DNA of 64,000 nt from Diphasiastrum complanatum (GCA_029204225.1 CM055109.1:38100991-38164990), one strand, 5' to 3'. Counted from the stretch's first letter, positions 11,701-22,870 are shown. The notes: generated by a model from the sequence alone, not told the origin. Numbers and translations: made by a program.

Positions 11701-12721
11701 CATTTGCAGTGTAGATGATGTTACCTTCTCCCTCATAAGACAATAAGGATGTAAAGTATTCCTTATGTCTTGTCATGTGAGATGAGGCTCCACTATCAAT
11801 CCACCAAGGATCATTATCATCTATGTTGGCTAACAAACTTGAAGTCATAACAAGTGATTCACATGTGTTATGTTCTTCCTCATCTATTGTAAGATTTCCT
11901 TGCCTCTCTCCTTGCTCTCTTTTCTTCTTATAACATTCATTTGCAAAATGACCTTTTATCCCACAATAAAAGCACTTGAACTTTGACTTATTGTTCTTAG
12001 TAGAAGAGGAAGAGGAAGAGTGATCATCATGATCAAAGTTACCACCTTTGGACCATTTCCCTTTGCCTTTACCTTTGCCCTTGAATTTGCCTTTTGTGAA
12101 GAAAGCCTCTTCACCTCCACCTTGCAAGGATGCACCATCAAGCTTTGATTGCAACCTATGTTCTTCAGCCAATAAGATTTCTTGCAAGTCAACCACACTT
12201 GGCAAGACTCTTTGAATGGCAAAACTTTGCACAAGGTTAGCATGTTCATTTAGCAAACCATTCAACATAACTTGGACTATTTCACCATCTTTTATGTTCT
12301 CATCAATGCATGCTAAATCATCACTTAGGGACTTAACTCTCAAGATAAATGCATGAGCACTTTCACCCTCTCTTTGCCTACTAGAAAATATTTGTCTCCT
12401 TAGGGTCAATACCCTAGATGTGGACTTTGATTCAAAGAGCTTCTTTAAGGCATTCCATGCCTCACTTGCACTTTGACACTTTCCAACTTCCTTGAGAAGT
12501 TCATTTGTAACATTCATTTTAATGATATGAAGAGCCCTTTTGGCCTTCTTATCAAACCTTTGTTGCTCTTGAAGTGTGAGAGGTCTCTCTTCAATTTCTG
12601 CAACTATGTCCATGAGTTCATTCAACTCAAGTAAGGACTCCATCCTCACTTTCCAAGTAGAGTAGTTTGATGAACTCAACCTTTCACTAGACTCTAGCAT
12701 GATCCCACCATTGGAAGCCAT
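8768..12721 (-). CDS. copia Gag-Pol polyprotein, intact
   Basis: A single 1317-residue frame without stop or shift. The domains in order are: gag UBN2-type region about 10-190; a Gly-Lys-rich stretch 210-226; CCHC zinc knuckle CFYCGIKGHFANEC 250-263; protease with WIDSGASSHM, catalytic D309; GAG-pre-integrase region with WHKRLGHPNF and CEHC 440-490; integrase core with D506, D568 and E604, the exact DD35E spacing; reverse transcriptase about 820-1060 with YVDD at 990-993; RNase H about 1148-1285 with D1154, E1195 and D1232. The polyprotein is cut by its own protease, packages its RNA, copies it and integrates the cDNA. The chosen start is the first ATG after the leader, and it matches the start of the related gag at 2548. 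The C-terminus is unusual: its last codons are the polypurine tract and its stop lies inside the LTR. Gag and pol are in one frame, as is common in plant copia elements. Confidence 0.97.
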   Translation of the reverse strand: MASNGGIMLESSERLSSSNYSTWKVRMESLLELNELMDIVAEIEERPLTLQEQQRFDKKAKRALHIIKMNVTNELLKEVGKCQSASEAWNALKKLFESKSTSRVLTLRRQIFSSRQREGESAHAFILRVKSLSDDLACIDENIKDGEIVQVMLNGLLNEHANLVQSFAIQRVLPSVVDLQEILLAEEHRLQSKLDGASLQGGGEEAFFTKGKFKGKGKGKGKWSKGGNFDHDDHSSSSSSTKNNKSKFKCFYCGIKGHFANECYKKKREQGERQGNLTIDEEEHNTCESLVMTSSLLANIDDNDPWWIDSGASSHMTRHKEYFTSLLSYEGEGNIIYTANDGQCDIKGIGTIPISLSTNRKANLENVLYIPSITKNLLSVSQMIDKGLDVEFIGDACLISKCGSLIAQGRRHGKLFKLDACVISNHEGCMAREQLTNQEVWHKRLGHPNFKSLEVMAKKELVLGLPKSLVANNSVCEHCALSKSHRLAYSRSTSRSKEAFQLVHSDIQSSSTTSNGGAKMYATFIDDFSRYTWIYLLKSKDEVFAAFVKFKNEMENQFNTKIKCLRSDNGGEYTSNRFKDFCIAHGIKREMSSPRTPQQNGVAERKNRTLCECAKAMRLHANLAKSFWGEALACANYLCNRWTSASLDGKTPHEVLYGRRPSVKHCRIFGCTCFVNITLDDRTKEDPSSKKGVFVGYSEVSKAYKVYIPSTKKFVISRDVIFHEENVSNVVDVDVDVPTNHHDVQDVLDEDGDATPKQTSRKTQRQRAKPSRLTYDEKGKQVVDNSNFAFLTSFDEPTCVGEAIQKKEWIQAMDHEHQALIKSNTWRLVKLPKDKKAIGCKWIFKIKTNQDGSINKYKARLVAKGYAQEYGIDYDETFAPVAKMVTIRILISLATLYDWDMWQMDVTNAFLNGDLEEDIYMEQPEGYVSHDEPNHVCYLQKSLYGLKQAPRSWYAKLNSFLLSQNFVMSEYDHSLYFRLNENDITLLLIYVDDIILSGGNNLDIDEIKMALKREFEIQDLGKLHYILGIEIIRTSKSTFICQEKYVNSILKRFHMEDCKVVSTPMESNVKLTTRSNERSFKDITLYRKLIGSLIWLTITRPDLSFVVGKLSQFMQDPSEAHWKLGKRVLRYISGSRDFGILYGGTTPNLCGFSDSDFAGDQMDRKSTSAFAIYLGDGVVSWLSKKQPTISLSSTEAEYKALTTCTKEILWIKRMLLDLHLLESEKTPIILCDNLSAQSLASNPVFHARSKHIEIAHHFVRDQVIAKEVELQHVSSKECVADIFTKPLGKDLYLMHRSNLGMCSKTMLKLASNVEEGV
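8773..8783 (-). other. Polypurine tract inside the coding end
   Basis: On the minus strand GAAGAGGGAG immediately precedes the TG of the 3' LTR. It is also translated as the last residues of the polyprotein (EEGV with the first LTR bases). Confidence 0.8.
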
Positions 12722-13881
12722 GATTCTAATGTTTCTTCAACTTTTAGGTTCTGTCCTAAAGCACTTAGCACTCACTTTTCTCTCAACAAATGATAGATAA
12801 AGAGATCTATGAAGATTTAGGACCCTAAAACACTTCTATCTTGAACCTAGATGGTTTCCAAGCATAGAAAGGAAGATTGAAACACATGCAACACTTTGCA
12901 CACACTAAGAATGGATTACAAAATCAAACCAACCTGAACACACTCTTGCTTAAGCTCTCAAACTTTCCAGCAAGTGACCAAATCAAGTTATGGTGTGAAG
13001 AGTTACTTGCATTCTTAGAAAATACCCAAAACTAGGATGCCAAGATTACCTAGTAATGAACAAACTTGATCAACATATGATCAACACACTAAGATATTGA
13101 TTCAACCTGTAAAACCACATGTAAACCACACTTCTAAAAGTTTATAAACTCCAGCAAGTGATAAATACAAGATTTAGAGGTGAATGAATAAGCACACTTA
13201 GTGAATCACAAGACTAGCTTCACTATCTTGTCAAATCTTGGTGTTTAGATGTAGATCTAAGATCACTTCACATGAGAATGTTCCTCAACCTGTTAAGAAC
13301 CTGAAAACACACTTGCATAATGGTTAACACCTTCCAGCAAATGCTCCAATCAAATTACATAAGGAGAGTTACTTACATGCTCAACAAAGTACACCAAAAT
13401 TTATGCCAAAATTGATGACAATCTTTACAATATGCTCTTCACAATGGAGCTTACAATATGTTCACCCAAAAAAGGGGATCTTTCATCCAAATGGGAGCTT
13501 TGCTCAGCCTTTAGGAGAATTACAACTCACTCAAAAGAGCATTTGTCATCCACTTAAGGAGAAGTTTCATCCACTTAAGGAGAGTGTTCATCCAAGAATG
13601 GAGATTGTCAACAATAGGATTGAAAAGAACATTGTTAGTATTGAATATGCACAAGCCTCACAATCACAAATGATTAGGTGTTATGATCTGATCCAAAATA
13701 GTTTCTTTTCAGCCTCTGATCTTCAATAGACCTGAAATATGCTTTTGATCCACAAGTTCAACTCACAAAACAAAGGTTAGTAAGATTTGATCAACAAAGC
13801 AATGCAAAATCATGCTAGAACTTGATCAAACATCCAAATATCACCAAAAATGGAATACTTACTGTAAATAGAAGCCAACCA
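12722..13881 (-). other. Untranslated leader of the young copia element
   Basis: About 1.16 kb separates the primer site from the gag start. It has no conserved coding frame on the sense strand. The part nearest gag contains three degenerate units with a period of about 183 bp. An open frame on the other strand at 13403-13729 has an internal HPLKE repeat but no recognisable domain, and I treat it as chance. Confidence 0.75.
12884..13400 (-). repeat. Three degenerate repeats of about 183 bp in the leader
   Basis: Landmark words recur at regular distance. On the plus strand AACCTG is at 12931, 13104 and 13287, and CCAGCAA(G/A)TG is at 12967, 13151 and 13334. The words between have diverged considerably, so the array is older than the insertion and belongs to the family. 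Confidence 0.7.
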
Positions 13882-13893
13882 GCTCTAATACCA
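13882..13893 (-). other. Primer-binding site of the young copia element
   Basis: The minus strand reads TGGTATTAGAGC directly after the CA of the 5' LTR. It matches the initiator Met tRNA primer type with one change from the common TGGTATCAGAGC. Confidence 0.9.
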
Positions 13894-14548
13894 TGTGAAA
13901 AATACAGATCCTAAGTGGATCTAAACTCCAAGATCATTGGCTTGAATGCTTGCACTCCAAACTACATAAGCTAGGAATTGGCAACACATTCTATGCTACC
14001 TAGAATGCAAAGAACTTGATCAAAAAGCATTTATCACAAATGGAAACTTCCATAAACATCAAGTGCGGCCCAAAATAGCATTATACAGTCCATAATACAT
14101 CAGCCTACCACTTTTGGAAAGCACCTAAGATCATACACAATAGCTTGAAGACAATACACACAACAATGCTCTCAATGGAGGAAGAAACAATGACAATGAT
14201 CTATTGATCTCAATGAAGCATACAAAAGGTTTCTCCAACCTGTTCTCCACGACTTCCCTACTATTTATGGATGAGGAAGATGACTCTCTCTCCTCTCTCT
14301 AGAAGGTACTTGACCCTAGATATTCCCTATATAGGAAAAATAGCTAAAAATGGCTTATATGACCAAAATACATCAAAATGGTCTCATTTTGAAGGGTATG
14401 AAGTTTGACACTTCATCATACTGAAAAAATACAGTAAATAAAAACATTGTGGCCTGGTTCACACGTGTGAAACTCCAGAACCAAAACTATTTACAATTTT
14501 AGCCAATTTAGGCCTCAAACTAGCTAGGAAATGTTGACAATTTTCACA
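13894..14548 (-). repeat. 5' LTR of the young copia element
   Basis: This 655-bp LTR upstream of gag-pol is the likely promoter of the element. It is identical by eye to the other LTR except C here for T near 8655. A CTATATAGG sequence near 14326 is the best TATA candidate. Confidence 0.95.
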
Positions 14549-14553
14549 CTTAG
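14549..14553. repeat. Target-site duplication CTTAG, right copy
   Basis: This is the second copy of the 5-bp duplication. The host LTR sequence continues directly afterwards. Confidence 0.95.
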
Positions 14554-14601
14554 GAGATCCAAAATACATGTGTTGGGCGTCCCACATGTGTGAATTCAGC
14601 A
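14554..14601 (+). repeat. Forward copia LTR, second part
   Basis: These 48 bp complete the LTR cut at 8117 and end GAATTCAGCA. They match the corresponding end of the inverted LTR at 3685-3735. Confidence 0.9.
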
Positions 14602-14688
14602 GTTTTAGTTTCCATTATTTTTGCTTTGTGCTAGTTAAGGTTTCTCCATAAGCATGACATTGAGCATTTGAGCTAAGCTCCATCTCAC

Positions 14689-14695
<7 letters not shown>

Positions 14696-14747
<52 letters not shown>
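14696..14747. repeat. (CT)n microsatellite
   Basis: About 52 bp of uninterrupted CT dinucleotides. Confidence 0.98.
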
Positions 14748-14749
<2 letters not shown>

Positions 14750-14827
14750 CATTGTCCTTTTCCCATTTTTTGCACCTTCATGAAAAAAGCGACACAATGG
14801 CCAGAATGCCTTGGAATCCATTTCAGG

Positions 14828-15248
14828 TCCCGCAAGTCATTGTGGCAAAGCTTGCATTTTTCAAATTAGAACCTGTATCTGCTATCCAGAGCCAGTTACA
14901 GGTTAACTTCTGAATGGAAGAGACGTTCCGCTTTTCTTTCAGTGGACATTCAGGGATAAACCCGGATGTTATTATTTAATGTTTACACGGAACCCAATAT
15001 TTCATGTGTTGTATTAACATGAGCTCAATAACGTAACTGTAGTTACAAGCCCAAAATCTCATACAGATGTTTGATGCACAAGTTGCAGAAATTTAGTGAA
15101 TTATAGAACAAACAACAGGCATGGATTACTGAAACAAGCCATCTAAATCTAAAACATTGATATTATAAGTAGGTTTTTTGTAATAAAAATCGTCAACCAC
15201 ACTTGGCAAATTGCCAGTTATGGGTTGAGGGTTAAAACGTGCTCCCAT
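14828..15248. repeat. 421-bp direct repeat, left copy
   Basis: This matches 18631-19051 along its whole length with no gaps seen and about 21 mismatches (about 95 percent identity by eye count). It begins TCCC(G/A)CAAGTCATTGTGGC and ends AAAACGTGCTCCCAT. It has no TG/CA ends, no primer site after it and no target duplication, so I do not call it an LTR. Confidence 0.9.
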
Positions 15249-18200
15249 GCCAACAAGATATATGAGGGGCAAGATTCAAGGCGGAGCTTAGGTCTCCTGT
15301 TCATTCGGATTCCATTTTATCCGGTTGTTAGTCATGATCATCATCTGCATCTAATCCTACTATCTACCCAGATCTTATGCCATCTCGATCCTTTTATTTC
15401 CTCTCTTATCTCTCTCCCTTTCTCATACTTCCTTTGTAATTACTGTAGATACAGTTTGGCTACCAGAAGGGCATTGAATGTAAGCAACAGCTTTCATTCC
15501 GATCGAATCCAACTTCTCTTTTGTGGGCACTTTCTGACATCAGCATGGAGCCAGCATAATGAAACCCACGTTCGTGATGCTTTCTGTGGTAATGTGTGTG
15601 CCTCATGCCCTCTACCTGAGTAGCTTCTGGGAATGGATTTTTGATGTGTTCTACTCCCACAAGCACCGATTTTGCGATCAACTTCTTCGATGAGAGTCTA
15701 TATAATAACGCTTTTGAGCTGCGATTTTTGTTACATAGGTGCAGGTTAGACTCCTCTGTTTGCATATTGTGGAAAGTTGCTAGCTTCAGGCGGGTTTACT
15801 TTATGGCAAGGAACGTCTTTTCCGTCCTATTACTAATTCATCACTTTCGACTTATCTACCTATATTCCGCAAAGCACTGAAAGACGTTGAAAATGCATAT
15901 ATGTATAGCTAGAACTTCCGCATCAATATTGAAGCTACCGTTGCTTTCTGGCAAAGAATTACCTCTACTTCCCCACATATATCGCGGCAAACCAAGACTC
16001 TGGATTCTCACACGAATAATTTTTTTTTATTTTCGTCTTTGTCCCTGAATATCCATTAATATGGCCATCCGTTTCTATAGAGCCTATAGCCCATCACATG
16101 GACTAACGTACGAATTGTTCTTCATGAATCATGCATACTCAGAGTCAATATTTTCAGGTTGGAAGTTCAGATGTTTCTATAAAACTCAAACGAAGGATAA
16201 TACGTCCACAAGCAGATGATGTCAGAATTAGCATAAATTTTGTTATCAGATTTAGCAGGTGTCCTTGGCCCTTCATCAGATATATATGAAGAAACATGTC
16301 GGATAAAGCTTAAAATGATCAAGCAGTTATTCCCGTCAATGGCAGTCCAGCGGGCAAAAGAAACAACCGCGGAAGCAACTTAGATAATAGTCTGTACACT
16401 TGCGACATCCGGACCACAGTATAGAGAAAGAGCTTGAAGTCTTAGAATTGGCACAAACTATTTGCAAGCCTACGGGGTTGTTCTTGTACATGTCAATTGG
16501 ATAGTTTAAACATCTATATATTGAATTTATATGAACGCTTACTCTTCTTTCCTTGAGAGTTCCAAAAGCAAAAGTCTGACGCAAACTATTATATCAGAGC
16601 TCTTTTCTATAGTGGATTGATCATTGCAAGGCTTGCACAAATTTCTACCATTTTAGCGTCCATAATTACTAGAACATCATAGGTAGATGCCAACAATATC
16701 CCAGGCAGTATCCTCCTTCATACATTCCAAAGACTACCATTTTGTAACTGGTCTTTTAGCTATTTTGTAACTCTGACTATAATGTAGAAGATTAGAAAAC
16801 ATTTAAAGCGGCAAAGTACGTACACTTGAAAGAGACGATCTGATGAAATTCTTCAACGACACCAAGGCAGGTCTCCCTAAAACAGCCACCACAAATCTAT
16901 GGACCACAGCAACACACAACTAACAATTCCACAGGTACAGGCATGCACAGGTATAGGGTCACCCAAACTCTTTTACAAGAACAAAATTTGAAACGAGACA
17001 AGGACAATCTTTGACATACTATCAAAATACCAAGGACAATCTTTGATATACTATCAAAATATGTCAAAATACCAGAACAGGGAAACGCTTCCTCTCACCT
17101 CGCTTCCTATCACCTCTCACGTAGAAAACGTTGCATGCAGCGACACGGACGACCCCCGCAAATGGCAAGAAACGTGAAAAAACGAATCTACGTGTAAACC
17201 TGGCTACCTGGCTCTCCAACAAAGTAACAGCACAACCCAGGCAGACACTCATCGCCTGCTCCTGTCCACGTATTTGTTATTATGAAAATTAAAAGTATGT
17301 ATTGATCAAAAGCACGGAAATTAGTTTTTGAAATGGGAAAAAAATACGTGGCATCACTTTAAAAAAAGTTCAATTTAAATAACAAAATAAAATTTAAAAA
17401 AATCATAAAATAAAGATCACACAAGCATGTCAAATTTGTAGTATGATTATTATGTGCCCCTGCAAGGCAGGGCCAATTGAACTTCACAGATTGAGATCTA
17501 CATGAACCACATTCCTTTGAATAGTGCTCCATTTTGCCCCGCTGTTATTTATTGTTGTACTCTATACATGCCCGTGTTTTGTATTCTAGAATCTAAAAAC
17601 CGTATTACCAGATTCTATTTCTAATGGAGAGGATTAAAATCCTACCACGACTAAAAAATCTAATTATCAACTTTGTTTGTCACAAATGTTTGTATCATTG
17701 TTTGTCGCAATCGAATGAGTATCCAAAGTATAAGTGTAATTGAATCTTTTAGTTCAGAGTACAAGTGTAAGTTCCTATGGGTACACAATTTTGTATTGTA
17801 AACCATATTTAACCTTTCTTTTGGAAAAGAATTTATATTCATGAGCCTGGTCAAGTAAGCCACTTGTCAGAAGAAACCGAAAAGAGGATGGATGTAATGG
17901 AAAGATTGATGTCTTAGTATTTGAAAATATGGAAAAGGATCTTACCCACTTACCCACTCAAAATCTTTTGCAGAGAATACATTCTCCGAAGATCTGAGCG
18001 TTCGTCTCATTTGAGATCCTTGTTTTCAGTGATGGTAATTTCTAGACCTTCAGTAATGACAATGCAATCGCAGACACTCACTCACTCAGATGTAGGAAAA
18101 TTAAATTACATAGCTCATTATGGAAAAAGGAATGGGAGTTGGCTCTCGTGATTATGTCATATAGTGATTGAATTCAGTTTCTAACGTGGCCTAATAAAAT

Positions 18201-18630
18201 GCCAGCTGGTACAATGGGAGGGGATTGAATCAGCACATTCTTGAAATTATTCTCTGTCTAACATTCAAAATCAGCACATGCACAGTTGAAGCAAGTACAG
18301 AAAAAGCAATTCGTCGGCAAGGTGCCGTACGGTCACAGTATTAGCATGGTTGTACTTGATCTTACATAGCAAAATGCAAGCGCCATCTACTGTTCTCAAC
18401 AAAACTTCCAGAGAATCTAGTATTGACATGTGAGAGCCGCCGTAGAATACTGTTAAATGTGAATCCGTGTGGTTATCAATCAGCAAATGATATCGTTTAC
18501 TTATATGAAGTTGAGAGAGGAAGAAGAAATTGAAAACGCCTATTTGAGATGGTAACTACTATTACGGAAAAAGTTTGTGAGGAAATGGTAAAATAAAGGA
18601 TGCAAGAACTGGAGAATACAATGAAAGAGA
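15249..18630. other. Unrecognised DNA between the 421-bp repeats
   Basis: No conserved domain is visible on either strand. Short open frames exist (for example 15225-15623 plus, 15460-15765 minus, 16336-16584 minus), but none has a recognisable motif. Base composition is ordinary. It could be a non-autonomous element interior or simple intergenic DNA. Confidence 0.4.
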
Positions 18631-19051
18631 TCCCACAAGTCATTGTGGCAAAGGTTGCATTCTTGAAATTAGAACCTGTATCTGCTATCGAGAGCCAGTT
18701 ACAAGTTAACTTGTGAATGGAAGAGACGTTCCGCTTTTCTTTCAGTAGACATTCAGGGATAAACCCGGATGTTATTATTTAGTGTTTCCACGGAACCCAA
18801 TTTTTCATGTGTTGTATTAACATGAGCTCAATAACGTAACTGTAGTTACAAGCCCGAAATCTCATGCATATGTCTGATGCACAAGTTGCAGAAATTTAGT
18901 GAATTAGAGAACAAACAACAGGCATGGATTACTGAAACAAGCCACCTAAATCTGAAACATTAATATTATAAGCAGGTTTTTTGTAATAAAAATCGTCAAC
19001 CACACTTGGCAAATTGCCAGTTAGGGGTTGAGGGTTAAAACGTGCTCCCAT
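18631..19051. repeat. 421-bp direct repeat, right copy
   Basis: This is the same orientation and same length as the copy at 14828. The sequences diverge abruptly right after the shared CTCCCAT. Confidence 0.9.
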
Positions 19052-20931
19052 TTCCAGCGACTAGGGAGCAAATGTTTCAGCAACCAATGGCTACGGTTTC
19101 CAATGCTCTTTGTCAGGAAAATCAGCGAGTTACTGCCTCAGAATCAGCACCCAATTGGCAGCAGTTCCACATTTTCCTTGAGCACCATTTTTTGTTCAAC
19201 AAATTCCAAATCAATTTTTGTTGCAGATTATGCAACTTCGATGCACCAACAGAAAATAGTTTTAAAATTCCAATCAGATTTCCAGCACTTCTTTGATTAG
19301 CAATTGGGCACACCCACCCTGCTCACATCTTCTTGCTGCCTTCCAGTGGTTGTTTTGTCAAACATCGCAAAGTTTTTGTCCTGCTGACCCATCGCACTCT
19401 TGCCTGAGATTCCAGTCACTTTGCATGCGGCCTTGCCAGCGAATATCAGCACTCTCTGACAGGCGAATCAGGAAACTAGCATCTGATTCTTCATCAATTC
19501 TTAGTTTCCAGCAAGTTGCAGATCAAGCAAGTGCCAGTTCAAAGCTTAAGGGATTTCTTGGATACTATCCTTGCCAGTGATCCTAAGCCAAAGGTAAGCT
19601 TTCGTTCTTTGTTCTTTCTAAGTTCGATTTTTATTTGAATTTATATATATTTTTGGCCCTACAGTAGGCAGGGCTTATTGTATTCAGGTTTGGTTTTAAC
19701 CTGCTTCTGGTCTTTTTGTTTTCTTTTTGGGCAAAGGCTTATTGTTTTCATGTTTGGTTTTAACCTGCTTGAGATTCTTTTTTTTTTATTATTATTACTT
19801 TTTATATATTTTGAGGGGCCTTAAGATTATTGCGACGTCGACACGTATTAGTGTTCTTAGTTTTTAAAAACATTGTATTTTGAAGTTTTTCAAGCCTTCA
19901 CGCTGTCGCAAATCAGTGTGGACGGAGACAATTTGAAGTTTTGTTATTTCTTTGTCACGTTCCTTGCTTTGTTGGAGCTTCTTGTTGGCCTACATGCAGG
20001 CGCGGGTGTGGATGTTTGGGTGCCACCTACGTCATTTGATCTACGCGATCTGATCTGATGGCACACAAACCATTCCAAATTATTTCAATCATAGTCTCCT
20101 CCAAGAATCGTACGTGATTTACATCCTGTGATTTATAGAGAAGCGAACGTAGAAACAAACAGAAAACAATATAGCACGCGGTTCTAAAGTTTGCCAAGTT
20201 CAAATTTCTGGTAAGATGCTCATAATTTTGCGTACGGTTTGTGGTGGTGTATAGGCGATGATACAAACTTGTAATTGTTTTACGAAGAGCTTGTACTATT
20301 CCTGCAGTCAGGTCTCTTTTTAAAGTACGAGCTGTATTGTAATCATGAGTCTGTGTAAAAATTTGCTTCGAACTACAAGAAATACATTGAATTGATTCAG
20401 TTGTCCGCCATCTACAGTCTAGAGTATGGCGTTTCATCTGGCATTTCGATTCTAGATTTGAAGATATATTTTTTGAAGGACCAGAGGCTTACGTTGAAAG
20501 ATAAGTCTGCCAAGTTATACTCTGACATGGTTGTTAAAAAGTTATATCGAAAGTCCTCGAATACACCAAATATTTAAAAAGTTCTCTGAACTTTTTCTAA
20601 AGAGTCTGAGACTTTGTATGGCAGTCATAAAATTATCTTATAAAGGAATTAAAATTCTTCAAATCGCGCAGTGAAGAGTATGGCCTTTGTGTTGAAATCC
20701 GTCATCTTTGCTGCCAAGTTTCATTGGACTCATCGTTTTCTTGTTCATCTTCCACACAATGAACCAAAGCGAGAGAAGAACTTAATCAACACTTCACTCT
20801 TGTGAGCATACTCTTGCTTAGCTTTTTCTTATTCTTTGCTCCACCTTTAACGATAATTGCCTACATTGAGCATGAACTATTTCCAACTTCTTTATTTCAG
20901 GAGCTGAATAGCCCCTGGCCAACAGACTAAG
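19052..20931. other. Unrecognised DNA with a possible splice donor
   Basis: Plus-strand DNA at 19052-19590 has open frames in more than one phase and ends at CCAAAG|GTAAGCTTTCG, which looks like a plant 5' splice site followed by T-rich intron-like sequence. A direct repeat of about 38 bp with a 64-bp offset lies at 19673 and 19737 (GCTTATTGT.TTCA.GTTTGG). No protein family is recognised and no acceptor or second exon was identified. Confidence 0.35.
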
Positions 20932-22869
20932 ATGTATGTGATATTTATTGATGATTTTAGTAGATTCTATTGGGTGTATCTACTAAAGAGAAAAGATGAG
21001 GTGTTTGATGTCCTTTTCAAGTTCAAGATTGCAAGGGAGGTCCAATTCTCTACCAAGATCAAGTGCTTGAGGAGTGACAATGGTGGTGAGTACATTTCTA
21101 CCAAGTTCAAAGAATTTTGTGATGCAAATGGGATCAAGAGAGAGTAATGCATCCAAAAGTTTTGAAAAACTTGACACTCGGCCTTCTACCAAACAAGAGT
21201 TCAAAAGGGGTTTTTCCATGCAATACCACAACATCACTCTTGATGATAGGACAAAGGAGGATCCATCTTCAAGGAAAGGTATATTTGTTGCTTATAGTGA
21301 GGTCAGCAAGTTTTTTGTCCTACATGTGTAGATAAAGCAAGACAAAAAGAGGAGTGCATCCAAGCAATGGATCTTGAGTATCAAGCTCTTATGAAGAATG
21401 ACACATGGAGATTGGTGGAACTTCCAAAGGACAAGAAGGCTATTGGATGCAAGTGGATCTTCAAAGTGAAGAAAAACCAAAATGGATCAATCAACAATTA
21501 CAAAGCAAGGTTGGTGGCAAAAGGATATGCACAAGAGTCTGGAATTGACTATGATAAAACCTTTGCACCCGTGGCAAAGATGGTAAGCATTCGGGTCATC
21601 ATATCTCTTGCACACTTTTTGGATGGGATCTATGGAAATTGGATGTCACAAATGCATTATTGAATAGTGATCTTGAGGAGGAGGTGTTCATGGAGCAACT
21701 CGAGGGCTACATTTCACATGGCAAGCCTAATCATGTTTGTTTTCTACAAAAGAGTTTGTATGGACTTAAGCAAGCATCAAGGAATTGGTATGCTAAGCTT
21801 AACATGTTTCTATTGTCTCAAAATTTCAAGGTGAGTGAGTATGATCATTCACTTAACTATAGATTTGTTGGAAATGATCTTACCATTCTTCTAATATGTG
21901 TGGGTGATATCATTTTGATTGGAGGCAACAATCAAGATATTGATGATATCAAGATGGCACTAAAAAAAGAGTTTGATGTGCATGATCTTGGTCTTTTGCA
22001 TTATATCTTGGGAATAGAGATATTTAGAACTTTTCAGTCTACTTTCATTTCTCAAGAGAAGTATGCCAATTCTATTCTAAACAAATTTCATATGGTAGAT
22101 GCTAAATCTTGTGATACACCAATGGAGTCAAATGTAAAGCTCACTATAAGAGGTAATGAAAGATCCTTCGAGGACATTACTCTCTATAGGAAACTAGTTG
22201 GTTCACTCATATATCTAACCATCACAAGACCTGATCTTAGCTATTTTGTTGGTAGACTAAGTCAATTTGTGCTTGATCCTAGTGTGGAGCATTGGAAGCT
22301 AGGCAAGAGAGTATTGAGGTACATCTTGGGTTCTAGAGATTTTGGCATTGTTTATGGAGGATCATCACCTAAATTATATGGATTTTCCGATTCGGACATT
22401 GTTGGAGATCAAATGGATAGGAAATTCAAAAGTGCACATGTATTTTTATAGGTAATGGAAATATCTCTTGGATGTCGAAGAAAAAAGCTACAATCTCATT
22501 ATCATCTAGTGAGGCCAAGTACAAAGCTCTTACATCTTGTACAAAGGAGATGCTATTGTTCAAAAGGATGGTAATTGTTTTTCAGTTGCTGGATTTTTCA
22601 GAGAGTCCAATCATCTTTGTGATAACCTTTCAGCCCAAATATTGGCAAGCAATCCTATTTTTCATGCAAGGAACAAGCATATTGAAGTGGCTTATCATTT
22701 TGTAAGACAACAAGTCATGGCAAAGGAGGGGGAGCTTCAACACGTCTCATCAAGGGAGTGTGTGGCTAATCATATCTTCGCCAAAGCATTGCAAAAAAAA
22801 TTGTTTATAAATAATAGAACCTCACTTGGATTTCTATCTAAATCTATGCTAAAACTAGTTGAAGAGTGA
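20932..22869 (+). pseudogene. copia pol remnant, internally deleted and frameshifted
   Basis: The remnant opens within the integrase core (MYVIFIDDFSRFYW, then RSDNGGEY near 21075) and stops after GIKRE. It then skips the rest of the core and resumes with NITLDDRTKEDPSS near 21225. Reverse transcriptase starts at 21367 (GCKWIFKVKKNQNGSI) and shifts frame near 21610-21640. The catalytic YVDD is replaced by CVGD near 21895, so a metal-binding aspartate is lost. RNase H shifts frame again near 22451 and carries SSSEAKYKAL in place of EAEY. The C-terminus SKSMLKLVEE resembles the intact element's CSKTMLKLA, so the families are related. The element is inactive. Confidence 0.9.
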
Positions 22870-22870
22870 G

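Larger units (their letters stand above)
8118..14548 (-). mobile_element. Complete young copia retrotransposon
   Basis: This element is 6431 bp, with LTRs at 8118-8772 and 13894-14548 (655 bp each), a primer site at 13882-13893, a leader of about 1.16 kb, one full gag-pol frame and a polypurine tract at 8773-8783. The ends are TGTGAAAA and TTTTCACA, flanked by CTTAG duplications. Comparing the LTRs by eye shows one difference: T at about 8655 against C at about 14431. By the usual logic that LTRs are identical at insertion, the element is very young. It may be able to transpose, since every expected part is present and the reading frame has no break. Activity itself is inference. Confidence 0.97.

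Noticed and set aside
13403-13729. 108-residue frame with HPLKE repeats
   Set aside because: It is antisense within the copia leader; the repeated peptide follows from repeated DNA words and no start context or domain supports a gene.
14828-19051. The 421-bp direct repeats as LTRs of a standard retrotransposon
   Set aside because: There are no TG/CA ends, no primer site after the left copy, no clear polypurine tract before the right copy and no flanking duplication.
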